Part shown: one piece after another, positions 44,745 through 55,881 of the stretch | How positions within the stretch are numbered: the stretch's first letter is position 1 | Layout of the letters: the number at the start of each line of letters is the position of its first letter | Position numbers and translations under genes: made by a program | The notes under the pieces: generated by a model | What the model was told of the DNA's origin: nothing | The model's database searches: none | Seen by the model: only the letters and a program-made list of their open reading frames with translations | From: Megaustenia siamemsis | Taxonomy: Eukaryota; Mollusca; Gastropoda; Stylommatophora; Ariophantidae | NCBI GenBank assembly: GCA_032433765.1 | Contig: JAVIAB010000059.1 | Coordinates: 60,539,582-60,603,581 of the forward strand | Reading direction: 5' to 3' | DNA length: 64,000 nt

Positions 44745-45140
44745 GCAATACTGGTTGTCGTAGGCGATCATGTCCTTACACATTTTTCTAACCACAGTAC
44801 ATAGTTTAAATTATTTTGTTGACTGGTTTCCGTGCCACTACACCAAGCTATCCAGTATCGTCTCTCTTTGTCGTCTGCGATATCCTTTTATTTGTGTTTT
44901 GTAAACTAGTATTCCAATTTTACTGTTTTCCTGACGTGCCTGAACAATAGCGATTGTTTCCTTTTGAAGTTTTCTTTCGGAGTTGGCCTCGTTGAGAATT
45001 TATTTGTTGGTCCTTTAAGCTGTCCAGTGAACTCTCAACATTCTTCTCAGAAATCCCATCTAATCGTTTTGTTATGAGTTTTTCTACTGTCCATGTTTCG
45101 TTTCATCAGTCGCAGTTAGTTTTATGCAGCACCGGCGAAC
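44745..45140 (-). mobile_element. LINE-B1 fragment, old
   Basis: Matches the LINE-B1 3' part (CGTAGGCGATCATGTCCTTA, ATACACCAAGCTATCCAGTA, CATTCTTCTCAGAAATCCCA) with many substitutions and small indels. Confidence 0.75.
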
Positions 45141-45289
45141 TTCATTATGCTTTAGAGTTGCACTTTGTACTTTATAAAAATTATAACATCAAAGAAGATA
45201 ATATAATAAGAAATACATTTTAATTGTTACTTTATTTATAAATTTCAATTCCCTTTATTAATTAGATAAACCATACAATTGTTGTTACA

Positions 45290-46355
45290 TCATCATCGTT
45301 ATCATATGCGATACGAGCTGGCATAGACAATCATGTCCCTCCACAAACTTCTATTTATAGTGCATCGTATCAGTTATGTTGTTGGCTCGTTTCCATGCCA
45401 TGACACCAAGCTATCTAATATTTCCTCTCTCTGTCGTCCGCGATGTCTCTCCTTTTATTTGACCAGTTGTAACCAAGTATTCCAACGTCCCTCTTCTTAT
45501 GATGTACTCGAAAAATGTTGATTGTTTCTTTCTAATGTTTTTAGGAGCTCCCTTTTTGCCTTGGCCTCTTTGAGATTTGCTTATTGGTCTTTTTTAGCTG
45601 TCCAGGAAACTTTCAACATTCTTCTGAGAAATCCCATCTCTGTGACCTCTAACCGTTTTTTTCATTTCTGTGTCTGCTGTCCATGATTCCCTTCCATAGG
45701 TCAGAATTGGTTTTATATGGCACCGATGAACTCTCTTTCCCACTCCTAATTACATAGATTTGTTGCATAAGATAGTTTCCGTTTTCTGAAATGCTATTTT
45801 GGTCTGAGCTATTCTGCTTTTTATTTATGTGGTGCATCTTCTATCTGATGTTATTATTGTGCCCAAGTATTTGACGCGTTGCACTTGTTTCAGATTTGTC
45901 CTGTTTATTTTTATGATCCATGCTGGTGATGATTGTTTCTTTGATATTACTATTAATTCTGTTTTCTTACTATTCAGACTGAGACCTTTTGTGTTCCTAT
46001 CTTTCACTATTATGTCTATAATTTCTTGTAGTTCATTCTCTGTCTCTGCTATTAAGACTGTGTCATCCGCATGTCAGAAATTATTTATGTTGTGACCGTT
46101 GACTTCAATACCCTTTTAATGTCTGCTATTGATCTCATAATATGCTCGATGTAAAGTTAACACAAATCTGACGACAGATGCAGCCTTGTCTGACTCCTTG
46201 TTTTATATATTAGAATTGTCCTGTTTGGTTTTTAAATCGTTTAGTTGCTGTTTGTTACATGTTTCTTTTGTGATTTGCAGATCCTTACCATATTGATTAT
46301 TTCAACATGCTTTACTTTGTCAAATGTTTTTGTGTAGTCTTTAAAGCACATGTAT
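45290..46355 (-). mobile_element. LINE-B1, longest copy, reaching RT motif A
   Basis: From the 3' GAT tail (45290) the minus strand passes the RRGTLEYLVTTG region, FLRRMLKVSW, MHHINKKQNSSDQNSISEN and QRVKYLGTIITSDRRCTT, LSLNSKKTELIVISKKQ, a degraded YADD region, and YMCFKDYTKTFDKVKHVEII (motif A). Multiple frameshifts. It ends at about 46355 where element R begins. Confidence 0.85.
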
Positions 46356-46745
46356 TTAGATCTTTGTGTGTGCATGTCTGTGTTAGTCACCTCTAGTGAC
46401 TCGGGCAGATGGTGCTCGTAAACCTGGGAGGGCCGACCATCTAAGGGCAGAATCCCCCTACAGAAAAGTTCATCTGTTGCCTTGCAGGAACATTGGGGAC
46501 AATCGAAGGCTAAGGAAAGCAAACCTGAATAAAATGCTGGCTGAAATCGGATGCACTGGGCCACTGGCGCAGAACATAGTGCAACGTTTTAACGGGTGTT
46601 CAATCGGAGTGGATCTGGCAGACTCTAATTGTGATGTTCTGTCTGTGGGGGCGATCAACACACTTAACCTGACAGCTGACTTCATGTGAGAGTCTGGAAT
46701 CCTACTCTGATTGAGCCCTGATCGCAGAGAGTGAGAGAGAGATAT
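46356..46745 (+). mobile_element. Element R copy, GA tail
   Basis: It shares GACTCGGGCAGATGGTGCTC, CATCTAAGGGCAGAATCCCC and TCCAATCGGAGTGGATCTGG-type stretches with the inverted copy at 51265-51515. Its 3' end (TTCATGTGAGAGTCTGGAAT, then GATCGCAGAGAGTGAGAGAG) matches 60993-61195. The 3' codons there read EEKLYGAINSFKQTADFMRE, like the last residues of RNase-H LINE ORFs. Probably a LINE 3' end; family not recognised. Confidence 0.7.
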
Positions 46746-46968
46746 AGAACTTTCTTTACCTATATAGCTCTTTTTTTCAATGTGCTTAAGATGTCTATTG
46801 CACATATAAAGTATTGTTACAGTTGCTGAAAAAATTGCTTAAGATTTAATTCTAGCATTTCTGGAAAACCCAGATGATGGATACATTTCGAAAATAATGA
46901 TGACTGTTTGCAGTTTACTAGCAATGTAGACATCATGTTCATTCATTTACGTCAACTAGTATCTTGTT

Positions 46969-47182
46969 CGGCCACATAACAAGACAGAAAGATCTAACAA
47001 TGAATCAAAGAGCCATAAACAAACGCTACGAAAACGCCAGATTAAGAGGACGACCGAGAAAGAGATGGATAAAGGGAATACTAGAGTCACTAGGAGGAAT
47101 AACATCAGAAGAGCAAAGAATCGCAGATTGTGTCTCCCCTCGACGCCAACGGCAACAGAGGAAGGATAGAAGAGGAAGAAGA
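46969..47182 (+). mobile_element. LINE-E 3' fragment with 11-bp TSD
   Basis: AGTATCTTGTT at 46958-46968 and 47183-47193. It reads FGHITRQKDLTMNQRAINKR, LRGRPRKRWIKGILESLGGI and ends in GAAGAAGAAG. A second copy is at 52429. Confidence 0.92.
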
Positions 47183-47345
47183 AGTATCTTGTTAAATTTT
47201 ATAATTCAAATTACTTCCGTCTGACAATAGCATTCTGATCAATAGTTGCGCCAATAAATACTTTCAAAGTTCTTAAAGACATCTACCTTCTGTATTTTCT
47301 TTCATCCTCGCAACAGTCGCACCTGAGGCTACCTTAACTGCTGTA

Positions 47346-47637
47346 AAGTTAAAAAAAAAAAAAGTAAAGAGCCCCGTCGTATAAAAGAGAGCCGTGGCGT
47401 ATAGAGAATATAGTGTTAGTGCCTATAAATTTTACAGACCTTAGGTACATGATGTTTGGGGTAATGTGGTCGGTATTATACCCGTATCGCTTTATCCCCC
47501 CCCCCCAAAAAAAAAAAAAAAAAAAAACATCCGGTACCCATTTAAGACCGGGTGAACCCGAAAGCTGTTAATCAGTATTGAACCCGACCGCTTGCCCTTT
47601 GTAGTCCAGTTCACTAACCACTGAGCTATCACGACTC
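47346..47637 (-). mobile_element. SINE-1 with 17-bp TSD
   Basis: CTACCTTAACTGCTGTA at 47329-47345 and the same with one mismatch at 47638-47654. The minus strand starts GGAGTCGTGATAGCTCAGTG and carries the SINE-1 body with an A/C-rich expansion at 47496-47526. It landed in the upstream block of LRR copy 4. Confidence 0.9.
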
Positions 47638-47654
47638 CTACCTTAACTACTGTA

Positions 47655-48125
47655 GTTATAGTTAATGTGTTGCAACCGAGATGTGTTTAAACCAGCGCCG
47701 GACAAAACCAAATTAATTTTGTTTTGTTTGACTTCTTAGGCTAAATACAATCCACACCACACTCTCTATAGGAGTATATATTATTAATTTTTATTTGAAT
47801 TAAAATTCCACCTGATTGGTCATGTCTAGATTAATTTACTTTGTCAAATGCTCAAACCTTTAAAGTAATGTCCAACAAAAACCTGCGAAAAAATAAAAGT
47901 GTGCAGTTACAACTGTTCAATGTGACGGGATCGTAGCAAAGTTAAAATCCCTAAATCTTCTCTTGACCTATTCTTACAAGTTATCCGATTCTTATCTAGA
48001 CATGTCAGTCACGACAATTAGAGCTGGAGTCGGCGACAGGTCGGTTGGGTAAAATTGGTTTTCGGAAGTCGTAAGTGTTGACTAGATTTTTATATTGCTT
48101 TTTTAATAATGTGTCATCACATACG
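47655..48125 (+). promoter_or_regulatory. Conserved upstream block of LRR copy 4 (promoter/5'UTR exon)
   Basis: Contains the same core as copies 2 and 3 (CAGTCACGACAA at 48007) and a long match to the orphan block at 36205. The donor candidate is GTCGTAAGTGTTG at 48068. The coding exon starts at 50101. Promoter and 5'UTR assignment is inference from conservation between paralogues. Confidence 0.5.
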
Positions 48126-48127
48126 CT

Positions 48128-48420
<293 letters not shown>

Positions 48421-48794
48421 GTCTTTCTGAATATCTGTCTATCTACTTGTCTCACTTTCTATCTTTCTGTTTAACTATCTGTCTGTGTGCCCATTTTCAT
48501 CTCTCAACTAAGAGTATCTACTGACATACCGCCATTTTATTCTAATACACAAAACTGGCTCTCCTTAACGTCCCTCGTTACTAATAATATAACGAAAATA
48601 TGTATTTTCGTATGTTGCTGTTTTGAAACATTAACAAAAAAGTTGATAAATCTACTTAACGGTGTTGGGATTATAAGGTAACTTTCCATCATTCTAAATC
48701 GGAGAACTTTGCTCTCAGTACAGTCTGTATGTGAGAGTGTCTGTTTCTAGGAAGATATCCCACTTCTACTGTTGATAATTATTTAGTCTCTCTG
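48421..48794. other. Unassigned, inferred 5'UTR intron of copy 4
   Basis: Nothing recognised. Confidence 0.35.
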
Positions 48795-48805
48795 GTATCT
48801 TGAAA

Positions 48806-49061
48806 GATAAAAAAAAAATCAGAAAGAAACAATCAACATTTTTCGGGCACATCATGAGAAGAGGAAAGTTGGAATACTTGGTTACAACTGGCAAAATAAA
48901 AGGAAAGAGAGATCGCGGACGACAGAGAGAGAAAATACTGGATAGCTTGGTGTCATGGCATGGAAATCACTCAACAACAGAAAGATGCGATGCACTGTAG
49001 ATAGAAAATTGTGGAAGGACATGATCGCCTACGCCAACCAGTATGGCACATGATGATGATT
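48806..49061 (+). mobile_element. LINE-B1 3' end with 11-bp TSD
   Basis: GTATCTTGAAA at 48795-48805 and 49062-49072. It reads RKKQSTFFGHIMRRGKLEYL, GKRDRGRQREKILDSL and ends in GAT repeats. Few lesions, so it is recent. Confidence 0.93.
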
Positions 49062-49184
49062 GTATCTTGAAATCGCCTTCCTCTTTTGTGTACCTCTGTC
49101 TTACCTTCCTATAACCAAACCACCATTATTTCTTTTTCGACCACAATATTTTTTTATGTGGTTGTAATATTTTAATTACCTCTG

Positions 49185-49600
49185 TTGGATGGTTGTTTTT
49201 AAACAAATCCCTTCAATCAGCAGCTCATTTAATGTCTTCATTTCTCTCTGTTATTGTCCCGGGTATTATAAGAATGTTTATCAAGCATTTATTCTTTAAT
49301 GAATCAATTTTCTTCACTATTTGTTGCAGTTTTTCCGTGAATAGCAACCATATATTGCTACCGCAAAGAACACATTTTTTCAGTTGTTTTCTTGTTAATG
49401 TTTGTTTAGTATTGTAACAGCTTTTGTTAAATATTTAATTTGTAGATCACTGTTTATAGGTCGTATCGTGCCCTCCTAGTTATCTCCATTGTTAGGTTTA
49501 TAGAGATTTCGTATATTCATAGTTTTTGCAATTTCAAGTTTGTTGTTGATTATGATTTTAAATCGAATTTTTTCCCCGGTGATGATAATCTCAGTTTTCT
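49185..49600 (-). mobile_element. Decayed LINE RT C-terminal fragment
   Basis: The minus strand gives KTEIIITGEKIRFKIIINNK, LQIKYLTKAVTILNKH, AIYGCYSRKNC and, in another frame, IDSLKNKCLINILIIPGTIT. These are post-RT LINE features (a KT...YG...C..K..L.I pattern), broken by stops. Confidence 0.6.
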
Positions 49601-50100
49601 ATATATTAAAATAAAGGTGTTGATATTTACTTAACATCAATATTCAAATATTAAGCCTAATATATAGAGAATCAACACAATTGTACACATGTACGTATTT
49701 ATAGAAAATATCATAGAATACAATATAGTAATAGTATGTATTTAGTAAGATTGAGAAAATGCAGATTTAGGAACTAAACTTATTTTAACTCCCATATGTA
49801 TATATTTTAAAACATCTGAACAAATATTGTTAGAAGAACATCTACACTCAATTTATAAACAAAACTCAACTTAACTACTAAGAACAAACTATAATCTGAA
49901 ATCAAAAACACACTTTTCAAATATTTATTTTATACACTGACAACCATAGAAAAAAGCCGACTCATTAAAACACACACACACACACACACACACACAAGAA
50001 AAACAAAACAATCGAGTTAATAAAAAAAAGAGCAAATAATCATGATCATAGCATAACGACTTGTATTTTTACCAATTACTAAGATGATCTACACACAAGA
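49601..50100. other. Unassigned upstream of LRR copy 4
   Basis: AT-rich. A CA dinucleotide run occupies 49972-49996. Confidence 0.4.
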
Positions 50101-50175
50101 ATGAGTTGCATAATTCCACTGATACAGCTTGGATTGATGATTACATCTGTACTGGGAGATGACTGTCCCTATAAG
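50101..50175 (+). CDS. Secreted LRR protein copy 4, exon 1 (signal peptide)
   Basis: ATG at 50101, 25 codons: MSCIIPLIQLGLMITSVLG then DDCPYK, donor GTATAA. Same length and end as copies 2 and 3. The hydrophobic segment is a signal peptide. The base before the ATG follows ACACAAG, a possible acceptor in place of the TCTCCAG seen in copies 2 and 3. Confidence 0.8.
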
Positions 50176-50671
50176 GTATAATGCATGTAATTATGTTTAA
50201 TACGCTGATAAGTTATCTCATATATAGATATGACACATACACATATATATGTATACTAACCAGACATATTCCGCGGTAAACGTGAAGGATTTTAACAAAT
50301 TCGAGGTACACGTTTACACAGCCAGTAATATCTTGGTGATATTAGAAGACGCACCAAAGAAAAAGCAAGCAGAACCGCGCATTCCAAAATAGTATGTCAG
50401 AATATTAGAAACAATTTGTGCGACAAGTCGATTCCAATGATAGTGAGAGACTTCTGGTTGATGATGAGATGGCCATCTAGTTAAATCAGACTCAGGGCTA
50501 GTGGTATTTTTTTTTTTACTGCAGTCGGTTTTCAAATTAATCTTTCGGCTCTAGATTTTCCCTCACGGAGGCAGGTATGGGCCGGTTCCATTAACCTTCT
50601 CACAAAGTCATTACGGTTGTGGCGTCAGCGCGTTCTTCTGTGCCTTGGCGACAGATCGTTTGATTTAAATA
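50176..50671. other. Intron 1 of LRR copy 4, first part, unassigned
   Basis: No recognised repeat. Confidence 0.4.
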
Positions 50672-50996
50672 TGAAATTAGGGGACTGGTTAGTCTCGAGG
50701 CAAGACGCCGGCCTTTAGACAGAGAGGTTGTGAGTTCAAATCCCGGCTGAACCAGTTGTGATTTGTATTTATAATTTCTCTCTGCGGTAACCACTCCTGG
50801 TCTCAGTAGAGAGACCCGGCTTGAAACGGCAATTACTCATCGACGAAAAAAAAATATGAGTACCTCCGAAGACGGAGTTATCGGCCTGTATGGCGAGGGA
50901 CGCCTGTGCACACGGCCCAGGGAAAAATGGATTAACGCATGAAATTCAGTTCCTCGCCAGGTCTTGCCAGAGGTGAAAGCTGGCGAACGAAAAAAA
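50672..50996 (+). mobile_element. SINE-3 (tRNA-derived), full copy
   Basis: The head GGGGACTGGTTAGTCTCGAG is A-box-like and GTGAGTTCAAATCCCGGC holds a B-box. Then come CAATTACTCATCGACG, ATATGAGTACCTCCGAAGAC and an A-rich end. The 3' half is also present at 34848-35032. Confidence 0.8.
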
Positions 50997-51264
50997 AATC
51001 ATTAAACGGTAGAAGGCGATCGACATTGACCTAGGACGGCATTTGTGATCTGTGTTCGACTGTAAATTCGCAACCAGCTATACTACGGTCAGATCGAGTG
51101 TTTCACCGAAGTGTAAGCCTGGCTTCATTTGTTTGGACAGCGATTCTTGGGTCAGGCTCACTGATCACGATGTCTGCACAATTTTGGCGCGAGGACATGG
51201 AAGTTCGTGCTGCCCGCTGCGGCCGTTACAGCGACATGGAAGTGTATGTACACTGAAATGCGCT
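50997..51264. other. Unassigned, GC-richer stretch
   Basis: GC-richer than its surroundings, with an 81-codon frame of unknown nature. May belong to the adjacent element R. Confidence 0.3.
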
Positions 51265-51515
51265 TTTTTTTTAGTCTGCCAGATCCACTCTGATTGAACA
51301 CCTGTTAAAACGTTGAACTGTATTCTGCGCCAGTGGCCCAGTGCATCAGATTTCAGCCAGCATTTTATTCAGGTTTGCATTCATTAGCCTTTGTTTGTCC
51401 CCAATCTTCCTGCAAGGCAGCAGATGATCTTTTCTGAAGGGGGATTCTGCCCTTAGATGGTCGGCCCTCCCAGGCTTACGAGCACCATCTGCCCGAGTCA
51501 CTAGAGGTAACTAAC
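51265..51515 (-). mobile_element. Element R, inverted copy
   Basis: Reverse match to 46390-46630: CCAGATCCACTCTGATTGAA, GCGCCAGTGGCCCAGTGCAT, GATGGTCGGCCCTCCCAGGC and ACCATCTGCCCGAGTCACTA. It continues into the tandem array at 51516. Confidence 0.8.
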
Positions 51516-51980
51516 ACAGACATGCACACACAAAGATAAGAGATATGGCCAACACAGACATGCACACAGCGATACGAGGCATGACTAACACTGACACACA
51601 TCAAGATATATGACACATGACTAACATAAACATGCATATAAAGATACGAGATATGACTGACATAGACATGCACACACAAAGATATGAGATGTGAGTAACA
51701 TAGCCATGCGCACACAAGGATATACGATGTGACATACACAGACATGCACACACAAAGATATGAGATATGACTAACATAAACATGCACACAAAGATATGAG
51801 ATATCACTAACCCAAACATGCACACACAATGATATGACACATGACTAACACAGATACACACTAAGATATGAGATATGACTAAACACAAACACACATAAAG
51901 ATATGAGACATGATTAACACGGACACACCAAGATATGAGATATGACTAGCATGACACACGCCAAGTTATGAAGTGAGAAG
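51516..51980 (-). repeat. ~40-bp tandem repeat grown from element R
   Basis: About 11 variable units containing ACACAGACATGCACACACAA and GATATGAGATATGACTAAC. A single unit (reverse) sits at 46356-46392 at the same place in the other element R copy. Confidence 0.85.
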
Positions 51981-51984
51981 AAGA

Positions 51985-52428
51985 GTCCATCGATGCTATA
52001 CTGAGCCAGCTCTGATGTATTGTAGCTAATCATGGAGAGGAGATAAACAAATGAAAAGACGATTAGAGGCCATATAGACGGGACTCTCAGAAGAATATTG
52101 ATAGCTCCATAGACAACTAAAAGTGCTCACAATAGATTTATCAACTTCACAACACAAAAACGTGAGACTTCCATAAAAAAAACATCTGGAAAAAAAAGGA
52201 CAATCGATAATTTTCAGGCCTTTCATGAGAGTGAAAGTTGCTATACTTGGTAACAACTGGAAACATAGAGGGAAAGAGAGATCGCTGAATAGAAAACTAA
52301 TAGTAGCCTTGGTGTCATAGCATAGTAGACAGTCGACTACAGAATTAATACAATACAATGTGAAAAGAGGTTTGATGAAGTACGTAATTGCCTACACCAA
52401 CCGGTATAGCATATAATGATGATGGATA
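51985..52428 (+). mobile_element. LINE-B1 3' fragment, diverged
   Basis: RRVHRCYTEPALMYC-like start, KQMKRRLEAI, RKKRTIDNFQ and a tail GCCTACACCAACCGGTATAG then GAT repeats. Many stops. Confidence 0.8.
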
Positions 52429-52670
52429 ACCAACAGATAAATTGGTTCGGCCACATAACAAGACAAAAAGAACTAACAATGACTCAAAGTGCCATAAACA
52501 AACGCTACGAAAATGCGAGATTAAGAGAAAGGCTGAGAAAGAGATGGGTAAAGGGAATACCAGAGTCACTAGGAGGGATAACACCAGAAGAGGCCAACAG
52601 AAGAGCAAAGAATCGCAGATTGTATCTCCCCTCGACGCCAACGGCAATGGAGGAAGAAAAGAAGAGGAAG
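52429..52670 (+). mobile_element. LINE-E 3' fragment inserted in a LINE-B1 tail
   Basis: ATGATGATGGATA at 52416-52428 and 52671-52683. It reads QINWFGHITRQKELTMTQSA, LRKRWVKGIPESLGGI and RRAKNRRLYLPSTPTAMEEE. The left duplication coincides with the GAT tail of the LINE-B1 copy. Confidence 0.88.
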
Positions 52671-52683
52671 ATGATGATGGATA

Positions 52684-53188
<505 letters not shown>

Positions 53189-53214
53189 CGTGTCTCTATT
53201 CTATTCGTCCACAG

Positions 53215-53322
53215 GAGTGTTACTGTTCAAATATAGTAATTGTGTGCCAGGATTCATATTTGACTGCTATGCCACAGAAACTCTTCGATACTAACCCACT
53301 TATGAGATCGTTAACCTTGAAC
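53215..53322 (+). CDS. Secreted LRR protein copy 4, exon 2 (LRR N-cap)
   Basis: After CGTCCACAG, 108 nt encode [20 protein letters not shown] ... MRSLTLN, then GTAAGT. The same cysteine spacing as copies 2 and 3 completes the LRRNT with CPYK of exon 1. The LRR exon that should follow is not in the remaining 10.7 kb, so intron 2 is at least that long, or the copy is incomplete. Confidence 0.88.
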
Positions 53323-53766
53323 GTAAGTATTCCTTTCCTTTCCTCCATCTTACAAATAACCACACGCTGTGCTATTTTCTCCTATTTATGCATTCCAATG
53401 ACTGCTAACATTTTCTTATTTAGCTAACATTTGAATTAGTATTTAAAACTTTCAGAAACTGTGTTTATTTTCAACTGTTTCCTGGACTCTCTAATTTTGA
53501 TAAACCACATGAACCCTGACGCGGATAATTGTTGTGCTGTGCAGCAATAAAAAGTAAACAATATATAAAGTAAATAAAATATAAATTAAATTAATTGTTA
53601 TTGGTTATTATTGGTTATTGGTTATGGAAGGCCTCGGCATCACAGCAAACGAATTAAAATCCATAATTGCTCAACCGCCCGTGCCAGTGGAATTATCCGA
53701 ATTACCAGCTCATCTCCCAAACAAAGAAAGGTAACTGTTGTCACGATCCAGAAATAGTCCTATGCT
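53323..53766. other. Intron 2 of LRR copy 4, unassigned
   Basis: A short repeat TATTGGTTATTATTGGTTAT occurs near 53600. Nothing else. Confidence 0.4.
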
Positions 53767-53777
53767 TATAATACTTG

Positions 53778-54032
53778 GGGAGCCGCGATAGCTCAGTGGT
53801 TAGTGAACTTGACCACAAAAGACATGAGGTAAGGTTCGATCACAACGGCTTCCAGGTTCACCCAACCTTTAATGGGTACCGAATTTTTTTCTGGGAAAGT
53901 AAAGCGTCACGGGCTTAATACCGACCACATTACCCCAAAAATCATGTGCCGAAGGTCTGTAAAATTGATGGTCACTAACACCATATTCCCTATACACCAT
54001 TTGGCGTGACAGGTGTACTTTACGTTTTTTTT
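53778..54032 (+). mobile_element. SINE-1 with 11-bp TSD
   Basis: TATAATACTTG at 53767-53777 and 54033-54043. It starts GGGAGCCGCGATAGCTCAGT, B-box AGGTTCGATCAC, and ends in a T run. The only plus-strand copy in the window. Confidence 0.93.
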
Positions 54033-54244
54033 TATAATACTTGCTTTAAGTGTTCATTGATTGCTCGTTTATAAATTAACGGCTTCTTCTAAGAAAGTAG
54101 TTCATAGTATTCTAAAATTGTTTGCACTTTGATTAATAATTTGACACAATGGTGATTTATCGATAGAGGTTACATTATGCATTGTTTAAATGCATGTTCT
54201 GAACCATTTCCACGACATTTATTTCAAGAAAAATGACTGCTCAT

Positions 54245-54605
54245 TTCTTCATCATCAAGTACCATGACTACTGGCTTAGGTGATCATGTCTTTCCACAAC
54301 TTTCGATATTGACAGTTCTTTATCACATATTTGTTGACCTTATGCTAAACCATTCTCTTAAGCTGCCTGGTATATATTCTCTCTTTGCTTCCCTATGTCG
54401 CTTTGTCCCTCAACCTGTCCAGTTGTCACAATATATTCCAGCTGTTCCCTTCTCATTACATGTCCACAAAAATGATGATTGTTTCCATCTAATGTTGGAA
54501 ATTAGCTCTCTCTTTGCCTTGACTTCTTTCATAACGTTTTTATCACTCTTCTTACTCGTCCTTGGTATTCTCAACAATCTTCTGTAAAACCACATTATTC
54601 TAGAA
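54245..54605 (-). mobile_element. LINE-B2 3' fragment
   Basis: Minus strand: MWFYRRLLRIPRTSKKSDKN, VMKEVKAKRELISNIRWKQS and a 3' GAT tail at 54248. 5'-truncated at the MWFYRR region. Confidence 0.85.
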
Positions 54606-54784
54606 AGCTTCATGTAAAGTGTTGTCCTGGACAGTTGTGAATAATTTGTAACAGAACCTTGGAAATTCTGATGATATGGGTCCAATATGATAAACCCAAA
54701 ATGCCAACACATAAGGGACCATATAAGGTTTAAATCTGATAGCATCATCTATATATGGTATTTGTTTTTATTAGTTTGTATCTG

Positions 54785-55056
54785 ATACAAAATGTTCAGA
54801 ATTCTCTGAACAGCTAAAAAGACCCACGAGGAAAATCTGAAAGAGTTCAACACAAAAAAAAGAAAGTTTCTATGGACATCAGAAAGAAACAATCGACATT
54901 TTTTCAGTCTCATCATGAGAAGAGGAAAGTATTGATACTGAGTTACAACAGGCAAAATACAGAAAAGAAAAGATCGTGAACGTCAAAGATAGAAGATACT
55001 AGATAGCTTTGTGTCGTGGCACTGATGACAGTCAACGTCAGAAGTCATACTACGTA
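54785..55056 (+). mobile_element. LINE-B1 3' fragment, left part (split by mariner)
   Basis: Matches LINE-B1 from MFRIL.TAKKTHEE through KKQSTFFQSHHEKRK and GKIQKRKDRERQR. It stops at the TA before the mariner and resumes at 60622. Confidence 0.85.
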
Positions 55057-55212
55057 GGGAGGTCAAAAAGTAATGCACACCAATTTTTTTCTCGGCTAAT
55101 AATAAAGATAGGAATATGAAATTTTGCACACTTGGAATATGACATGTTCCAATTATGTGTACCAAATTGCACAGCATTCTGATAAATATTACGCAATCTA
55201 TGAACCGTTAAA

Positions 55213-55881
55213 TTGGAGCTTGTCAACAATGTCCGTTACAAACAGCGAATTGTCAGAGAATTTCTGGTTGCGGAGAAAGAAACTGTGGCAAACATTCATA
55301 AACGACTGTGTGCAGGTTACAAATGTTCTGCAGTCGATAGGAGCACAGTTAGTCGCTGGGTTCAGAGAATTAAAGCTGCAGAAAGTGTACGAGTGGAGCT
55401 GCATGATTTACCGCGTTCTGGACGTGTTGCCTCGGCTACCAGCACAGACATGTTAAACCGGGCTGATGTCATTATTCGTAAGGATAGGCGTATCACTAGT
55501 CAGCAATTGGCATTACAGCTTACAGTCAGCAAGGGAAGTGCAATCGCAATTTTTAAAACTCTCGGATATTCAAAGATTTGCGCTCGACGGGTTCCTCGGT
55601 GCCTAACAAATGATCACAGAGTTCAAAGGAAAACATTCTGTTCTGAATTGTTGGAGCATTTCGGTGTTGAAGGAGAAATGTTTTTGTCAAAAATTGTTAC
55701 CGGTGACGAAAAGTGGGCACATTATTATGAGCCTGAAACAAAAATGCAGTCAATGGAATGGCATCATCCGCAGTCACCAAAAAGAGAAAAATTCAAAACA
55801 TCTCCATCAGCCGGAAAGGTGATGATCACTGTCTTCTGGGACATTGATGGTGTAATTCTTGTTGATGTAATGACAAGAGGT
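55213..55881 (+). CDS. Mariner transposase, N-terminal two thirds
   Basis: 223 codons from ATG 55213 (MELVNNVRYKQRIVREFLVA) to MTRG at the LINE-I insertion. The first helix-turn-helix is in NIHKRLCAGYKCSAVDRSTV, and RRITSQQLALQLTVSKGSAI is the second HTH. VTGDEKW holds the first catalytic aspartate. SETMAR-type proteins share this domain. The coding frame resumes at 59843 for 10 codons and at 60143. The enzyme cuts at the inverted repeats and joins the ends to a TA target. It reads open here, with no stop before the insertion point. Confidence 0.93.
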
